Positions 27,038 to 36,896 of a DNA stretch of 64,000 nucleotides are shown one piece after another. The first letter of the stretch is position 1; each line of letters starts with the position of its first letter. The DNA comes from Candidatus Heimdallarchaeota archaeon (GTDB lineage Archaea > Asgardarchaeota > Heimdallarchaeia > Heimdallarchaeales > Kariarchaeaceae), in NCBI GenBank assembly GCA_026702845.1, contig JADCLS010000006.1, positions 292,838 through 356,837 of the forward strand, written 5' to 3'. Under the pieces are notes generated by a model that saw only the letters and a program-made list of their open reading frames with translations, did not search any database and was not told the origin of the DNA. Position numbers and translations under genes: made by a program.

Positions 27038-28051
27038 ATGGACAAACTAGATAAGATGGAACAGATGTTTCTTCAGACTCAAAAATCTAAAACTATAGTA
27101 GAGCGAGGAAAAGAACGAATAAAGAAGATAGGTTCCATTTACGATAGTACCAATCAGAGCAAACATGCTATTACGATGGCCACCGCACTGGCCAAAGCAA
27201 TGAAGGCAAAGCTGAAGGTATTTGCAGCCGATGATTTCTACAAGAAAATTGAGGATTCAGTTTCCACAATTAGAAAGAAAGAGACTGAGATGCAGGATTT
27301 CATATCTAATTTTTCACAAGAAGAACAAATTGCTAGTGAATCCGAGCCACTCATGAGCCGAAGGGTTGATCATATATTGAAGTATATGGATGAAGACCTA
27401 CTTGAGGAGGAAAAACTCTCCAGGCTGATTATTAACAAATTGATTAAAGAAGAATTTGATCTTTTCATTGCAGGCTCTCCCCTGTTGCGTACAAGGGAGC
27501 AGGCTGGATATTTTGGATATTACTTACGCAAACTTCTAGGAGATTTCAATATAAAATCAGATTTTCTCCTTGTACCCAATGAAATAGCAGATAAATCGAA
27601 TCGTATGCTAGTTCTTGTCAATTATAAACAAAAACAAGGTTCAATAGAAGCTGTATTGAGAAAGGGAATGGTTTTGAAGGAATGGAGTAAGCATTTGTAT
27701 CTGGTTGGTATTCTAGAAGATAATACTATTGAGACCATAGCCAGATCAGAATTACCTGAGGATGAGACAGATACCAGTCAGAATGTCTCAGAGGTAAGAG
27801 AACGAATAACACATAAGTATAAGGATTTACTCGAATCCTTCAAGTTAGAAGATGAAGAGATGGATCTTGACACCGATATAGTTGTGGGATTAACAACAGC
27901 CAGTGTGAAGAACATCATCGAGGAAATCAAGCCTAAACTAGTGCTCGTGAGAAATGTGAGTAAAGTGGATGAGAATTTGGATCCAGAAGCAGAAAATCTG
28001 GCCAGAATTGCATTGGCAGAAGGCTACCCAGTCTTATTAACCTGGGATTAG
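27038..28051 (+). CDS. Tandem universal-stress-type (USP) domain protein B
   Basis: The product has 337 residues and is a paralogue of the previous gene: IYDSTNQSKHAITMATALAKAM, then FIAGSPLLRT...GYYLRKLLGDF...FLLVPNEIADKSNRM, and a second half with LVLVNYKQKQGS and LVLVRNVSKVDENLD. The shared motifs occur at the same positions, which fits a tandem duplication. The C-terminus ends with GYPVLLTWD, close to the sister's GYPVLVLFD. The permease gene begins 45 bases downstream. The function as regulator of transport is inferred from context. Confidence 0.7.
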   Translation: MDKLDKMEQMFLQTQKSKTIVERGKERIKKIGSIYDSTNQSKHAITMATALAKAMKAKLKVFAADDFYKKIEDSVSTIRKKETEMQDFISNFSQEEQIASESEPLMSRRVDHILKYMDEDLLEEEKLSRLIINKLIKEEFDLFIAGSPLLRTREQAGYFGYYLRKLLGDFNIKSDFLLVPNEIADKSNRMLVLVNYKQKQGSIEAVLRKGMVLKEWSKHLYLVGILEDNTIETIARSELPEDETDTSQNVSEVRERITHKYKDLLESFKLEDEEMDLDTDIVVGLTTASVKNIIEEIKPKLVLVRNVSKVDENLDPEAENLARIALAEGYPVLLTWD

Positions 28052-28096
28052 GTGATACCATGTGTAAGACAAGAAATTGTGCGGAATTGATGGTCT

Positions 28097-29449
28097 ATGG
28101 AACTGGAAATTAATATATTAAACGTTAGCCTCATACTGATTGTATTTGTATTAACCTACATCGGCATTATTCATTCCAAAATAGATAAAACCACTTCTGC
28201 GGTATTTGGTGGTTTAATTGCTGCAATTCTTGTGCTGATGCTCAAGATGGAGGATCCAACACATCCTGGTGTTGAAATTGATAAGGAACATATCATCCAT
28301 TTCAGGGATCTTGAAGTCATCGGTCTAATTTTGGGTTTTCTCATGTTAGTTGATGTGGCCTCAGAGAGTGGTATTTTCCATTATCTTGCCATCAAAATCC
28401 TCAAACTATCTAAAGGAGATCCCATACGATTGGAACGATATTTTGGACTGCTTTCAGTCGTGCTTTCAGTACTCGTGGGTAACATTTCTGCCATGATGAT
28501 CGTTGGCTCACTCACACTGATTGCATGCGAACGGTTAGAACTACCCCCAAAGCCATATATTGTAGTCGAACTATCCATGACCACTGTTGGTGGGATTATT
28601 ACTCTTGTGGCTAGTATCCCTAATATCATCATTTCACAGATTTTTGGTATTGGTTTCATCTCTTTCTTCATAATTGGTGCTCCATGGGGTATCATCACCA
28701 TGTTTGTTAATTTCCTAATCTTTGAGAGGTTGTATCGTAATGAGTTCAAGCTAAAGATCAGCCCTAAGGAGCTAGAACGAAGAGTCAATGAATTCGATGA
28801 GTGGGTGGCTGTAAAGGATAAAAAGCACTTTTATCTCTCCGCAGTTGTACTCATTATATCCATTATTGGTTTCATTATATCTGATCAATTGGGCTTGCCC
28901 CTAGCCCTGATTGCCATTACAGCGGGAATGACCATTTCAATTGCCAATTCCAAGAAAATCGAGGATGTATTGAGTAATGTGGATTGGAGTCTCATTTCTT
29001 TTTTCATGGGTCTGTTTGTATTGATCTCTACTCTTGATTTATTGGGAGTTATGGAGGTTACTGCCAATTGGATGGCAAGTATACTTCCAGATAATCCACT
29101 TGCAGCCGCTACCATAATCTTATGGTTTGTATCCATTATTTCTGCCATAGTTGATAATATTGTGGTTGCCGCAGCTTTTGGTCCTATTCTCTATTCAGTT
29201 GCCAAGGTAAACCCATCATTCCATCCCACAGTAATTGCATGGGCAACAATATTTGGTGCTTCGTTTGGAGGCGGGTTAACTCCAATAGGTGCACCTTCAG
29301 CAGTTATTGGTCTTACCATGCTTAAACGTAAAACTGGAGAGAAGATGGGATGGGGTGAATTTATTAAAACTCAAGGCTTGGCTACTTTGATTAGGATTAT
29401 TATAACTACTGGATATCTAGCAATATTGATTGCATTGAACCCTGTTTAA
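28097..29449 (+). CDS. ArsB/NhaD-type (SLC13-like) ion transporter
   Basis: The 450-residue integral membrane protein has about 11-12 spans. Segments typical of the ion-transporter superfamily are GNISAMMIVGSLTLIACE (first re-entrant region, about residue 130), TLVASIPNIIISQIFGIGF, and in the second half DNIVVAAAFGPILYS and GASFGGGLTPIGAPSAVIGL. The two-fold pseudo-symmetry and the GG.LTPIGAP motif match the CitMHS/ArsB/NhaD group. It may transport arsenite, sodium or dicarboxylates; none can be decided. It is the third gene of an operon with two USP-like proteins. Its stop overlaps by 4 bases the convergent gene at 29446. Confidence 0.8.
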   Translation: MELEINILNVSLILIVFVLTYIGIIHSKIDKTTSAVFGGLIAAILVLMLKMEDPTHPGVEIDKEHIIHFRDLEVIGLILGFLMLVDVASESGIFHYLAIKILKLSKGDPIRLERYFGLLSVVLSVLVGNISAMMIVGSLTLIACERLELPPKPYIVVELSMTTVGGIITLVASIPNIIISQIFGIGFISFFIIGAPWGIITMFVNFLIFERLYRNEFKLKISPKELERRVNEFDEWVAVKDKKHFYLSAVVLIISIIGFIISDQLGLPLALIAITAGMTISIANSKKIEDVLSNVDWSLISFFMGLFVLISTLDLLGVMEVTANWMASILPDNPLAAATIILWFVSIISAIVDNIVVAAAFGPILYSVAKVNPSFHPTVIAWATIFGASFGGGLTPIGAPSAVIGLTMLKRKTGEKMGWGEFIKTQGLATLIRIIITTGYLAILIALNPV

Positions 29450-30741
29450 GGTAAGGCAGCATTGATTATATCTTTGGTTTTCTTATCAAGCTTTGAACTC
29501 TTCTTTTTCGTATATGAATTGTACAATAATACACGATAGGCAAGTATTACTGGTTTAAACATGGAATTCAAGGGTGTTGATCCGAGAATCAGAAATAGTA
29601 TTGCAGTAATAATTGCCAAGAATATATCTCCGTACACAGAATAACCATAGAATCCACCTGCTGCAAGGAGGAGAATACTCGATGTCCACACACGCAGAGA
29701 ATCTAGTATGTTGAAGCCCATGGATCCGGCAATATTTGCTGCAAAGGTTTTGAACATGGATTTTGCTGACTCCTGGTACGCTTGGGTAACAGACCCCATT
29801 TTCTTCAATACAATGACTACCAATGTATAGTTACCAAAGTAAACTACAGTATCTGCGACTTTGGATGACACACTACCTTGAAGGAGTAATTTTGGCCAGT
29901 TTTTAATATTCATGTATTTGAACAATGAGAATGGAGTGAAACCTTGCTGTTTATTTGATCTGAATCGCTCGATAAATGCCATGATAAAGGAGAATTTGAT
30001 AATAGGTGCTTTGAGCATACTTACCGTCTTCTTGGCCTTCTCATTACTCGCAGTTCCTCCATACCAATCACCCAAATATGCAATATTCATAGCATCAGCG
30101 GTAAATTTTATTGTGGTGATGACAAATAGGAACATCGTATCATAAAGGGCAACAAGAATTATGGCTACTAACCCATGAATTTTTGCTCCAAAGGCGAAAG
30201 TAACAAAAGTACCCGGAATTACAAGGATGCTAAGCAGAGAAGTGAGTAAAAAGGCATACAATTGTGGTTTGAATAGAGCACTATTTTGTAGGGTGATCTC
30301 AGCACCAACCTCGATTAATCTAGCAGATAAACGAACTGAATGTTTGAAATAGATCACTAAACCAAGAAATATCAGGCCTACAATCGCTCCACCTAGCAGG
30401 TTATAATCATTGGAATCATAATAGAGATATAGTGAAGTTGCAATCACTAAGAATGGTGTAACCCATATAACAATCAAGATCAATTCTTCTCCAATTTTAG
30501 ATGTTAAAGCAACCTGAATCCATCCCACTATTAGAGCTGCAAGAGTTAATGGAATAAGTATGGTGAAGATATCAACGAGATTATCCACCATATCCTCTAA
30601 GAATCCGTAATCAAGATCAAAATCCAAAGAAAGGATAAATATTAACATACCTAGTAGCCCAATGACAAATACTAGAATTAATGAAATAGAATACAATTTC
30701 TCATAATTTCTATCATTCTCTTTGTTATAAGTTCGTGACAT
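29446..30741 (-). CDS. Polytopic membrane protein of unknown function
   Basis: The product is 431 residues from ATG 30741, with a TATA-like stretch near 30760-30770. A TTG at 30774 is in frame but lacks a promoter. It has about eight to ten hydrophobic segments. Soluble loops include YGGTASNEKAKKTVSMLKAP and FIERFRSNKQQGFTPFSLFKYM. A late sequence WPKLLLQGSVSSKVADTVVYFGNY has a weak resemblance to choline-transporter-like (CTL) proteins, but this was not strong enough to assign. No ATPase or other partner is adjacent. Confidence 0.55.
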   Translation of the reverse strand: MSRTYNKENDRNYEKLYSISLILVFVIGLLGMLIFILSLDFDLDYGFLEDMVDNLVDIFTILIPLTLAALIVGWIQVALTSKIGEELILIVIWVTPFLVIATSLYLYYDSNDYNLLGGAIVGLIFLGLVIYFKHSVRLSARLIEVGAEITLQNSALFKPQLYAFLLTSLLSILVIPGTFVTFAFGAKIHGLVAIILVALYDTMFLFVITTIKFTADAMNIAYLGDWYGGTASNEKAKKTVSMLKAPIIKFSFIMAFIERFRSNKQQGFTPFSLFKYMNIKNWPKLLLQGSVSSKVADTVVYFGNYTLVVIVLKKMGSVTQAYQESAKSMFKTFAANIAGSMGFNILDSLRVWTSSILLLAAGGFYGYSVYGDIFLAIITAILFLILGSTPLNSMFKPVILAYRVLLYNSYTKKKSSKLDKKTKDIINAALP

Positions 30742-30876
30742 AAGAGATTGCTTTCTGTTCTCTTTATTAATCAATCGAGGATTATTCGATTTGAGTAATC
30801 AGTTTATCTGAAACATTGCAAAAAAACACCATTCTATAACTGATACACTTATTCGGAATTAATCGCTATTATAATT

Positions 30877-32244
30877 GTGAGAGAAGCAACCATCCATTTA
30901 CTCTCTGAACTAATTGCTCATGAGACGAGTATTAATCCTGAGAATAAAATATTTCCTGAATCTTCCTGCTCAGATTATGTGAAACAATTTGGGCTCAAGC
31001 ATAAATTCGAGATCCTAGATGTACTAAATGGTAGATATGGAGATTATGAGATTTTCTCAACAGTTCTTATCAAAAGAGGAAAAAAACCAGGAAAAACTTT
31101 ACTCTTATTAGGGCATCTCGATGTTGTTCCTGTAACTCTTGCAGAGATGGATTACTGGAAATCGGAACCATTTCAAGCAAAATTAATTGGTGATAAGGTC
31201 TTCGGGCGAGGTTCTGGAGATATGAAAGGAGGAGTCGTTGCTTTCCTCATGGCATTCAAAGATTATGACGTCAAATCTGGCAATGTTATCATTGCATTAT
31301 CTGGTGATGAGGAGATTGGTGGAGGTCAATCAGTACCTCATGTAATTGATGCTTTACGTAATATCAATTTACTACCTGATTACGTATTGAATGCAGAGGG
31401 AGCAGCATCACCCATCCTTGTAACCAAAAGAAGAGGGGGTACACAAATCGCATGCTCATTTTCACTAACCAAGACTGAGATCAAAGGTAAGATTGTAGAA
31501 AATTTATTTTCCAGTCAACAGGGAGATAATTCCGATACACTCCATTCCATGGCATTTACTCTAGGGGTAGATACACATGCCATGATTTTGGCTGGTAAGA
31601 AGTTGATGGATCAACCCATACAATACGTACACTCATCTTCCAATAAAATAAATTCAGTACCCAAAGCAGTAAAAGTATTCAGTATTGATACAAACTCATC
31701 TGGAGTAACCTATTACTACCCTGAATTATCAAATATCATTCATGCTATGGCATCAGTTGGCTCAATTTCACTACCAATAAATCCAAGCAAATATGGCCCC
31801 TCTATTTGTCCAAATCTGATTGATGTGAATGAGGAGAAACTAAAGGGAATCATTCAATTTGATATCCGTTCCATGTTAAAGACAAATAGTCATGAAGGGA
31901 TTGCTGAAGCATTGAGAAGACATTTCAGCTATTTCGGTGTGAACGTTACTACGGAGATAATATTGGCAATGGATCCTGTCAATATTGACCCTGAGACAGC
32001 TTATCCTCAACTAGTCAAAACTATTGCTGATGCCCATGATTTTACGATTGTACAATCAGGTGAGAAACTTGGTGGAGCTTCTGATACAAGATACTTCACC
32101 AGTCTTGATATTCCTGGGATAGAATTGGGTCCAATTTCTTACAATATACACGGCCCAAATGAAGCAGTTAGCATAGATTCAATTATCTCTTTGACTAAAA
32201 TCTATCCTGAGATATTTGAGGCATTACAAAACTTAGATAAATGA
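30877..32244 (+). CDS. M20 family metallopeptidase (ArgE/DapE-like)
   Basis: The product is 455 residues. Motifs are GHLDVVP with metal ligands His80 and Asp82, GRGSGDMKGG with Asp115, GDEEIGGG with catalytic Glu145 and metal ligand Glu146, and a late NIHGPNEA near 432 (His ligand). It has a long central segment of about 90 residues with LHSMAFTLGVDTHAMILAGKK, larger than usual for the dimerisation insert. Enzymes of the family remove amino-terminal or acyl groups from peptides and amino-acid derivatives. It has no signal peptide and starts at GTG 30877. It is followed by two further peptidase genes on the same strand. Confidence 0.85.
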   Translation: MREATIHLLSELIAHETSINPENKIFPESSCSDYVKQFGLKHKFEILDVLNGRYGDYEIFSTVLIKRGKKPGKTLLLLGHLDVVPVTLAEMDYWKSEPFQAKLIGDKVFGRGSGDMKGGVVAFLMAFKDYDVKSGNVIIALSGDEEIGGGQSVPHVIDALRNINLLPDYVLNAEGAASPILVTKRRGGTQIACSFSLTKTEIKGKIVENLFSSQQGDNSDTLHSMAFTLGVDTHAMILAGKKLMDQPIQYVHSSSNKINSVPKAVKVFSIDTNSSGVTYYYPELSNIIHAMASVGSISLPINPSKYGPSICPNLIDVNEEKLKGIIQFDIRSMLKTNSHEGIAEALRRHFSYFGVNVTTEIILAMDPVNIDPETAYPQLVKTIADAHDFTIVQSGEKLGGASDTRYFTSLDIPGIELGPISYNIHGPNEAVSIDSIISLTKIYPEIFEALQNLDK

Positions 32245-32344
32245 TCAACAGAATTTTTTTATCTCATCATAATTGAATTTCTAACCTTAGAAATGAACAA
32301 AAATCTCTGTGAGTATTTATATAATCGGTTGTCTGAGCTCTTTT

Positions 32345-33985
32345 GTGCGAGTATTAATTCTTTTATTACTAATTCCTTTTGGATTGTCAACATCAAATGT
32401 TCATTGTGCCGGACCTTTGGGTCAAGGTGGAGCAATTGATTTTAATGAGGATAAATTACCTTGGAATCTTGAAATGATTAACATAGCTGATGCTTGGAAA
32501 ATCACTAATGGGTCTGAAGAAATTGTGGTTGCAATAATAGACTCTGGAATTAATTGGAATTCAGAGCTACCTGAGAGTTTACGCTGGGTCAATGAAGCAG
32601 AGGCAAATGGTACTGCTGGGGTTGATGATGATGATAATGGGTATATAGATGATATATATGGGTATGATTTTGATGATCGTGATACTACACCAGATTCAGA
32701 AGCTTCCGGTGGATCAATTCACTGGCATGGTACTTTCATAGCAGGATTGATTGCTGGGTTGCATAACAATGTTGGCGTTGAGGGAATCGCACCAAATGTT
32801 AAAATCATGGACTTAAGAGTTCTTGATCAAGATAATTATTTTTGGAATTTTGATTCCATTGATGATGCTTTTAATTATGCCATTGATAAAAATGCCTCTG
32901 TAATCAATTTCAGCATCTACTTTGCAGCAGAAACTCCCTCGTATTTGCGATCAACATTTCAAAAAACAGTTAGTTCAGGCATTCCTATAGCAGGGATCAC
33001 TGGTAATGATTATAACAATGAGGTGAGTTATCCTGGTAAGGAAGCAACTATTATCGCAACTGGTGCGCTCAATAAACAAGGCCAAGTTGCAGCTTTCTCC
33101 AATACAGGTAAAGAAATTGAATTGGTAGCTCCTGGAGAATCGGTGGGTAGTATCAGTACTGGAGGATCATCATTGACAGGTTCGGGGACTTCATTTGCCG
33201 CGCCTCATGTTGCAGGATTACTTGCTCTGATGAGATCAATCAGGTATGATTTATCTGTGACCTATCTGCGAGAAATATTACGATCTACTGCCACTGACTT
33301 AATGAATAAAGGATTTGACCGAAGTACCGGATATGGATTGATCAATGCTGCTCAGGCAATTAATGGAACCTATAATTTTGAGAGTTTTGATTTTGATGAG
33401 GATGGACTGAATACAAGCTATGAACTTAGTCTGGGATTAAACCCCTTTCATAAAGATTCTGATTCTGATAAATTACCTGATGATGTAGAGCTACAACTAG
33501 GCATGGACCCAAGTGATCCTACAGATGGTGAAGCAGATAATGATGATGATGGATTAACCAATGGGGAAGAATATGTTTTAGGAACCAATATGGACAACAA
33601 TGATTCAGATGCTGGTGGTGCACCTGATAAATTCGAACTTGATTGGGGATTTGATCCATTAAATATTACTGATGATTCACTTGATGGAGATAATGATAGT
33701 CTCAGTAATGCCATGGAATGGAAATATGGTACTGACCCATGGAATTCAGATACAGATAATGATAAGCTACCCGATGGTTTTGAGATTGTAATTGGGTCTG
33801 ATCCATTAGTTGCAGATGCTGATTTAGATGCTGATGGTGATGGTTTTTCAAATCTAGATGAATATCTTGGCAATACCACAACTGCAATAATAGAAGAGAC
33901 ACCTTTCCCATACCTCTATCCTATTATTGCAATCATAATAGTATCTCATCAAAGAAGAATTTTCCACAAGCAAATTCCAAAATAA
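32345..33985 (+). CDS. Secreted subtilisin-like serine protease with thrombospondin type 3 repeats
   Basis: The protein has about 546 residues from GTG 32345. An upstream GTG at 32309 is alternative. A TATA-like box at 32316-32325 is about 25 bases before 32345, which also gives a proper signal peptide (MRVLILLLLIPFGLSTS). The S8 domain has Asp66 (IIDSGIN), His128 (HWHGTFIAGL) and Ser283 (GTSFAAPHVAG), with the ITGND oxyanion Asn between. From about 355 there are six DxDxDGL-type calcium-binding TSP3 repeats and a short hydrophobic C-terminus (YPIIAIIIV) with basic residues after it. It is probably an extracellular, cell-surface-held protease. It is expressed from its own promoter. Confidence 0.88.
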   Translation: MRVLILLLLIPFGLSTSNVHCAGPLGQGGAIDFNEDKLPWNLEMINIADAWKITNGSEEIVVAIIDSGINWNSELPESLRWVNEAEANGTAGVDDDDNGYIDDIYGYDFDDRDTTPDSEASGGSIHWHGTFIAGLIAGLHNNVGVEGIAPNVKIMDLRVLDQDNYFWNFDSIDDAFNYAIDKNASVINFSIYFAAETPSYLRSTFQKTVSSGIPIAGITGNDYNNEVSYPGKEATIIATGALNKQGQVAAFSNTGKEIELVAPGESVGSISTGGSSLTGSGTSFAAPHVAGLLALMRSIRYDLSVTYLREILRSTATDLMNKGFDRSTGYGLINAAQAINGTYNFESFDFDEDGLNTSYELSLGLNPFHKDSDSDKLPDDVELQLGMDPSDPTDGEADNDDDGLTNGEEYVLGTNMDNNDSDAGGAPDKFELDWGFDPLNITDDSLDGDNDSLSNAMEWKYGTDPWNSDTDNDKLPDGFEIVIGSDPLVADADLDADGDGFSNLDEYLGNTTTAIIEETPFPYLYPIIAIIIVSHQRRIFHKQIPK

Positions 33986-34062
33986 TGAATTAAAAACAAA
34001 ATTCATGCAATTTTGAACTCTGTACCTTCAATTATTATAAAGTGATAAGAGTATCCGAGATT

Positions 34063-35244
34063 ATGATATCAGAGAATGAAATTGATAGTGCATATGAACT
34101 AACACGGAAATTGACAGAAGATTGTTATCCACGATTGACAGGAATGGATGGATGTATCAAAGCAGCAGATATTATCGAAGATGAGCTCTCTTTTTGTGAT
34201 AATGTATATCGGGATGAGTTCACTCATCGACCCAGAGGATTTTTGAAATTCTTACCTATTGCAGCATCTATTCACCTATTAGGTATCTTATTTCTCTATC
34301 TAGACTTCCTTCTTGTAGGCTCCTTGCTTTTCACCTTGAATGCCTTTATGTTCTTCTCACAGTTGCTTTTTTACTGGGGATTTTTTGATTTCCCGTTCAA
34401 AAAAGAAACTGGACACAATATCATCGGTACAATCGAACCATCTGGTGAAGTAAAGCAACAATTGATCTTCTCAGGTCATTATGATGCACCTTATGTGTTT
34501 ACACTCATAGACAAAATTCCAAAATACTATGTTCTCGTCTTTTCAATAGGACTTGGGACTGTATTGATGAGTTTTGTTGTTTCTTGGCTGTTTGTTATTT
34601 TTGCTTGGAATATACAGATATATACTATTGTTGTAAGTGCACTATCTGTGTTTGTTTTACCGTTCTTCATCTTCACAACCTCAAAAATATCGCCTGGTGC
34701 TGGAGATAATGCAATTGCAGTGGGATTGATTGTGGAGATTGGAAAAGTATTATCAAGAGAAAAATTAAAGCACAGTCGTATAATTATTTTAGCACTCGAT
34801 GCAGAAGAAGCTGGTTTAAATGGTGCTCGAGCATATGTCAACAAGTACAAAGATGATCTGCACAGCATCCCAAGCTACAATTTTAATATTGATTCTATTT
34901 ATGAGAAGCAGTATCTACGTGTATTTACACGTGATTTGAATTCAATCAGAAAATTATCAGAAATGGATGCAAAATTAATACAAGAACTATCTGAGGAACT
35001 TGGTCATCCTATTCCAGCATCTGCGATGCCTCTAGGAGGAGGTTCAACAGATTCAGCTGAATTTTCAAGAATAGGTATTGATTCAATTGCATATGTAGGC
35101 CTCAATCTTGATGGAATGGATCAAACTACAGCTTATCATAGTACTCGTGATGATATGTCTGCTATTCATAAGGATAGTATCGAATTCAGTCTCAATTTGA
35201 TGATTGCCTATGCAAGGAAAAAAGATGAACTATCTACGGGATGA
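34063..35244 (+). CDS. Membrane-embedded M28 family metallopeptidase
   Basis: The product is about 393 residues from ATG 34063 (a GTG at 34042 is upstream; the TATA-like ATTATTATAAAG at 34031 favours 34063). The M28 ligands are present: SGHYDAPY with His139, GAGDNA with Asp215, DAEEAG with Glu248 and Glu249, NIDS with Asp277, and YHSTRDD near 360. Two hydrophobic spans precede the first motif, and two more lie between the His motif and the Asp motif, so the active site is near the membrane on one side. It follows the subtilase gene and may process peptides released by it. No signal peptide besides the spans. Confidence 0.85.
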   Translation: MISENEIDSAYELTRKLTEDCYPRLTGMDGCIKAADIIEDELSFCDNVYRDEFTHRPRGFLKFLPIAASIHLLGILFLYLDFLLVGSLLFTLNAFMFFSQLLFYWGFFDFPFKKETGHNIIGTIEPSGEVKQQLIFSGHYDAPYVFTLIDKIPKYYVLVFSIGLGTVLMSFVVSWLFVIFAWNIQIYTIVVSALSVFVLPFFIFTTSKISPGAGDNAIAVGLIVEIGKVLSREKLKHSRIIILALDAEEAGLNGARAYVNKYKDDLHSIPSYNFNIDSIYEKQYLRVFTRDLNSIRKLSEMDAKLIQELSEELGHPIPASAMPLGGGSTDSAEFSRIGIDSIAYVGLNLDGMDQTTAYHSTRDDMSAIHKDSIEFSLNLMIAYARKKDELSTG

Positions 35245-35334
35245 TTATGAGTAGTAGTTCCTAATTTTCTTCATAAAAACTTGGATATCTCAATATTTAT
35301 TTATATCGGGATATGTTTTGAACATTGATAATCC

Positions 35335-36192
35335 ATGGTTCCAGAACCATTAATTTCCTGTTCAGATCTGACTAAAGAGTATTTTAGTACCAAAGCAGTG
35401 GACGATATTAGCATTTCTGTTGAATCAAATGCTATAGGATTGCTAGGACCAAACGGTTCAGGAAAAACAACATTTATTAAATTATTACTAGGTTTAATTC
35501 GACCTTCCTCAGGAACGATAACAATGGGTGTAGATATACAAAATTCAAGAATAGTTCCTGATTATCCTCAATTACCAAGAGAATTAACTGTGGATCAGTG
35601 GATAGAGACTGTTGAAGATTTTCATGGTAAGAATTATCTAGGAGTTGATGTGCAATCTGTATTCAATCTCCAAGGTGATTGGAAAATAAAAAATCTGTCT
35701 GCAGGACAAACACGGAAGGTTGCCCTATTACCGATATTTTATGGTAAGCCAGAATTATTTATTCTAGATGAACCTACCAATTTCCTAGATGTAGTCTCAA
35801 GACAGAAAGTTCTGGGTTTGTTAAACGATTACCGAATTGAAAGCAATGCAAAATTGATTTTAGCCACTCATCAGATTGATGAGATGAGAGCATTTTGTGA
35901 TGAAGTAATCATCTTGAATTCTGGAAAAGTAATGCAAAATGTGAAAATTAAACAAGAGAAAGCATTAACATTCAGTATACATGTTTCTGACCATGAGAAG
36001 TACTCAAAACTGCTCAATGATAGAGAAATTGAACACAAGCAATTTACTCAGTATGGAAAGGAAATCTTTCAAATTCCTTCAGGAGTGGAATTTTGGAATA
36101 ATTTGGCAGAGTATGAACAATCTGGAGGTATAGTGTATTCCATTACTTCTAATGATGCATTGACCAGTGCTATTGAGGAGATGATGACATGA
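35335..36192 (+). CDS. ABC transporter ATP-binding protein
   Basis: This 285-residue ATPase has Walker A GPNGSGKTT (38-46), signature LSAGQ near 120, Walker B LFILDEP and H-loop near 180 (LATHQ). The C-terminal 80 residues form a small extra domain typical of multidrug and lantibiotic exporters (DrrA/NatA-like). Its stop overlaps by 4 bases the next gene, a permease, so this is the ATPase of a two-component exporter. Substrate unknown. Confidence 0.9.
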   Translation: MVPEPLISCSDLTKEYFSTKAVDDISISVESNAIGLLGPNGSGKTTFIKLLLGLIRPSSGTITMGVDIQNSRIVPDYPQLPRELTVDQWIETVEDFHGKNYLGVDVQSVFNLQGDWKIKNLSAGQTRKVALLPIFYGKPELFILDEPTNFLDVVSRQKVLGLLNDYRIESNAKLILATHQIDEMRAFCDEVIILNSGKVMQNVKIKQEKALTFSIHVSDHEKYSKLLNDREIEHKQFTQYGKEIFQIPSGVEFWNNLAEYEQSGGIVYSITSNDALTSAIEEMMT

Positions 36193-36896
36193 TTAAGGAA
36201 CGTTTAGCTCTTAGTTATCAATTTTTAAGATTCCCGGCCAATTATGCCCTTGTCCTAGTTCCTGCAATTATCAGTCTTTTAACCTTCTTCAACACCAATA
36301 AGGTGAAAAAAATCGATAGTAATCTCTTTGCAGAAGTATCCAAATCACAGCAGGTATATATCGATAATTATCTAATCATGAGCATTACCAGCTTCATGGT
36401 GTTATGCTCTTTCTTTATTGTCTATCGTTGGTCCTCTATGCAATCAAACAGGGTATATGGATACTGGCTAACTCAGGGAGTAGATCGCAAACTCTTCTTG
36501 ATACTTTCTATCAGCGTTCTTATTGTATTAGGTTACTTTGGAATTTGGCTTGGTTTGTTACTATTGATTACTATTGGTGGAGTATCACTCGGATTTGGAT
36601 CATTTAGTGTAATCAGTATTTTATTATTTATTAAAATCGCTCAAGTCGTAATAATTGGTGTTATTATTGCAGATCTAATACCAAATTCAGAAATCGCCCT
36701 TCTCAGTTACATGACCGGCTACGGTATTCTGTATCTATTTGTTAGCCCCTCAACAAACGTATTCGCAAAATTTGTGTTTGGTGAATTACATTATCAACAG
36801 GAGGTATTTCTATCAATTTTACTCAGCTTCAGCTTTATGTCTATTGCGTTTGCCTGGGTTTACTATTATCATATGCGAAAGGATGTGGAATTATGA
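36189..36896 (+). CDS. ABC transporter permease
   Basis: The 235-residue protein has about six spans and no soluble domain other than a short segment (residues 38-60, KVKKIDSNLFAEVSKSQQVYIDNY). It overlaps the ATPase gene and the next gene by 4 bases each, which is the arrangement of a coupled operon. It is an ABC-2-like permease; its substrate is unknown. Confidence 0.75.
   Translation: MIKERLALSYQFLRFPANYALVLVPAIISLLTFFNTNKVKKIDSNLFAEVSKSQQVYIDNYLIMSITSFMVLCSFFIVYRWSSMQSNRVYGYWLTQGVDRKLFLILSISVLIVLGYFGIWLGLLLLITIGGVSLGFGSFSVISILLFIKIAQVVIIGVIIADLIPNSEIALLSYMTGYGILYLFVSPSTNVFAKFVFGELHYQQEVFLSILLSFSFMSIAFAWVYYYHMRKDVEL

Noticed and set aside
29446..30741. Choline-transporter-like (CTL) assignment
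   Set aside because: Only a weak resemblance in one region was seen; the family hallmarks were not clear enough, so it is listed as unknown.
33448..33879. Open antisense frame over the TSP3 repeats of the subtilase (also 61430..61666 and 62633..62869 over the other TSP3 gene)
   Set aside because: The biased codons of Asp-rich repeats leave the other frames open. The antisense translations are low-complexity (Ser-rich) and have no family features.
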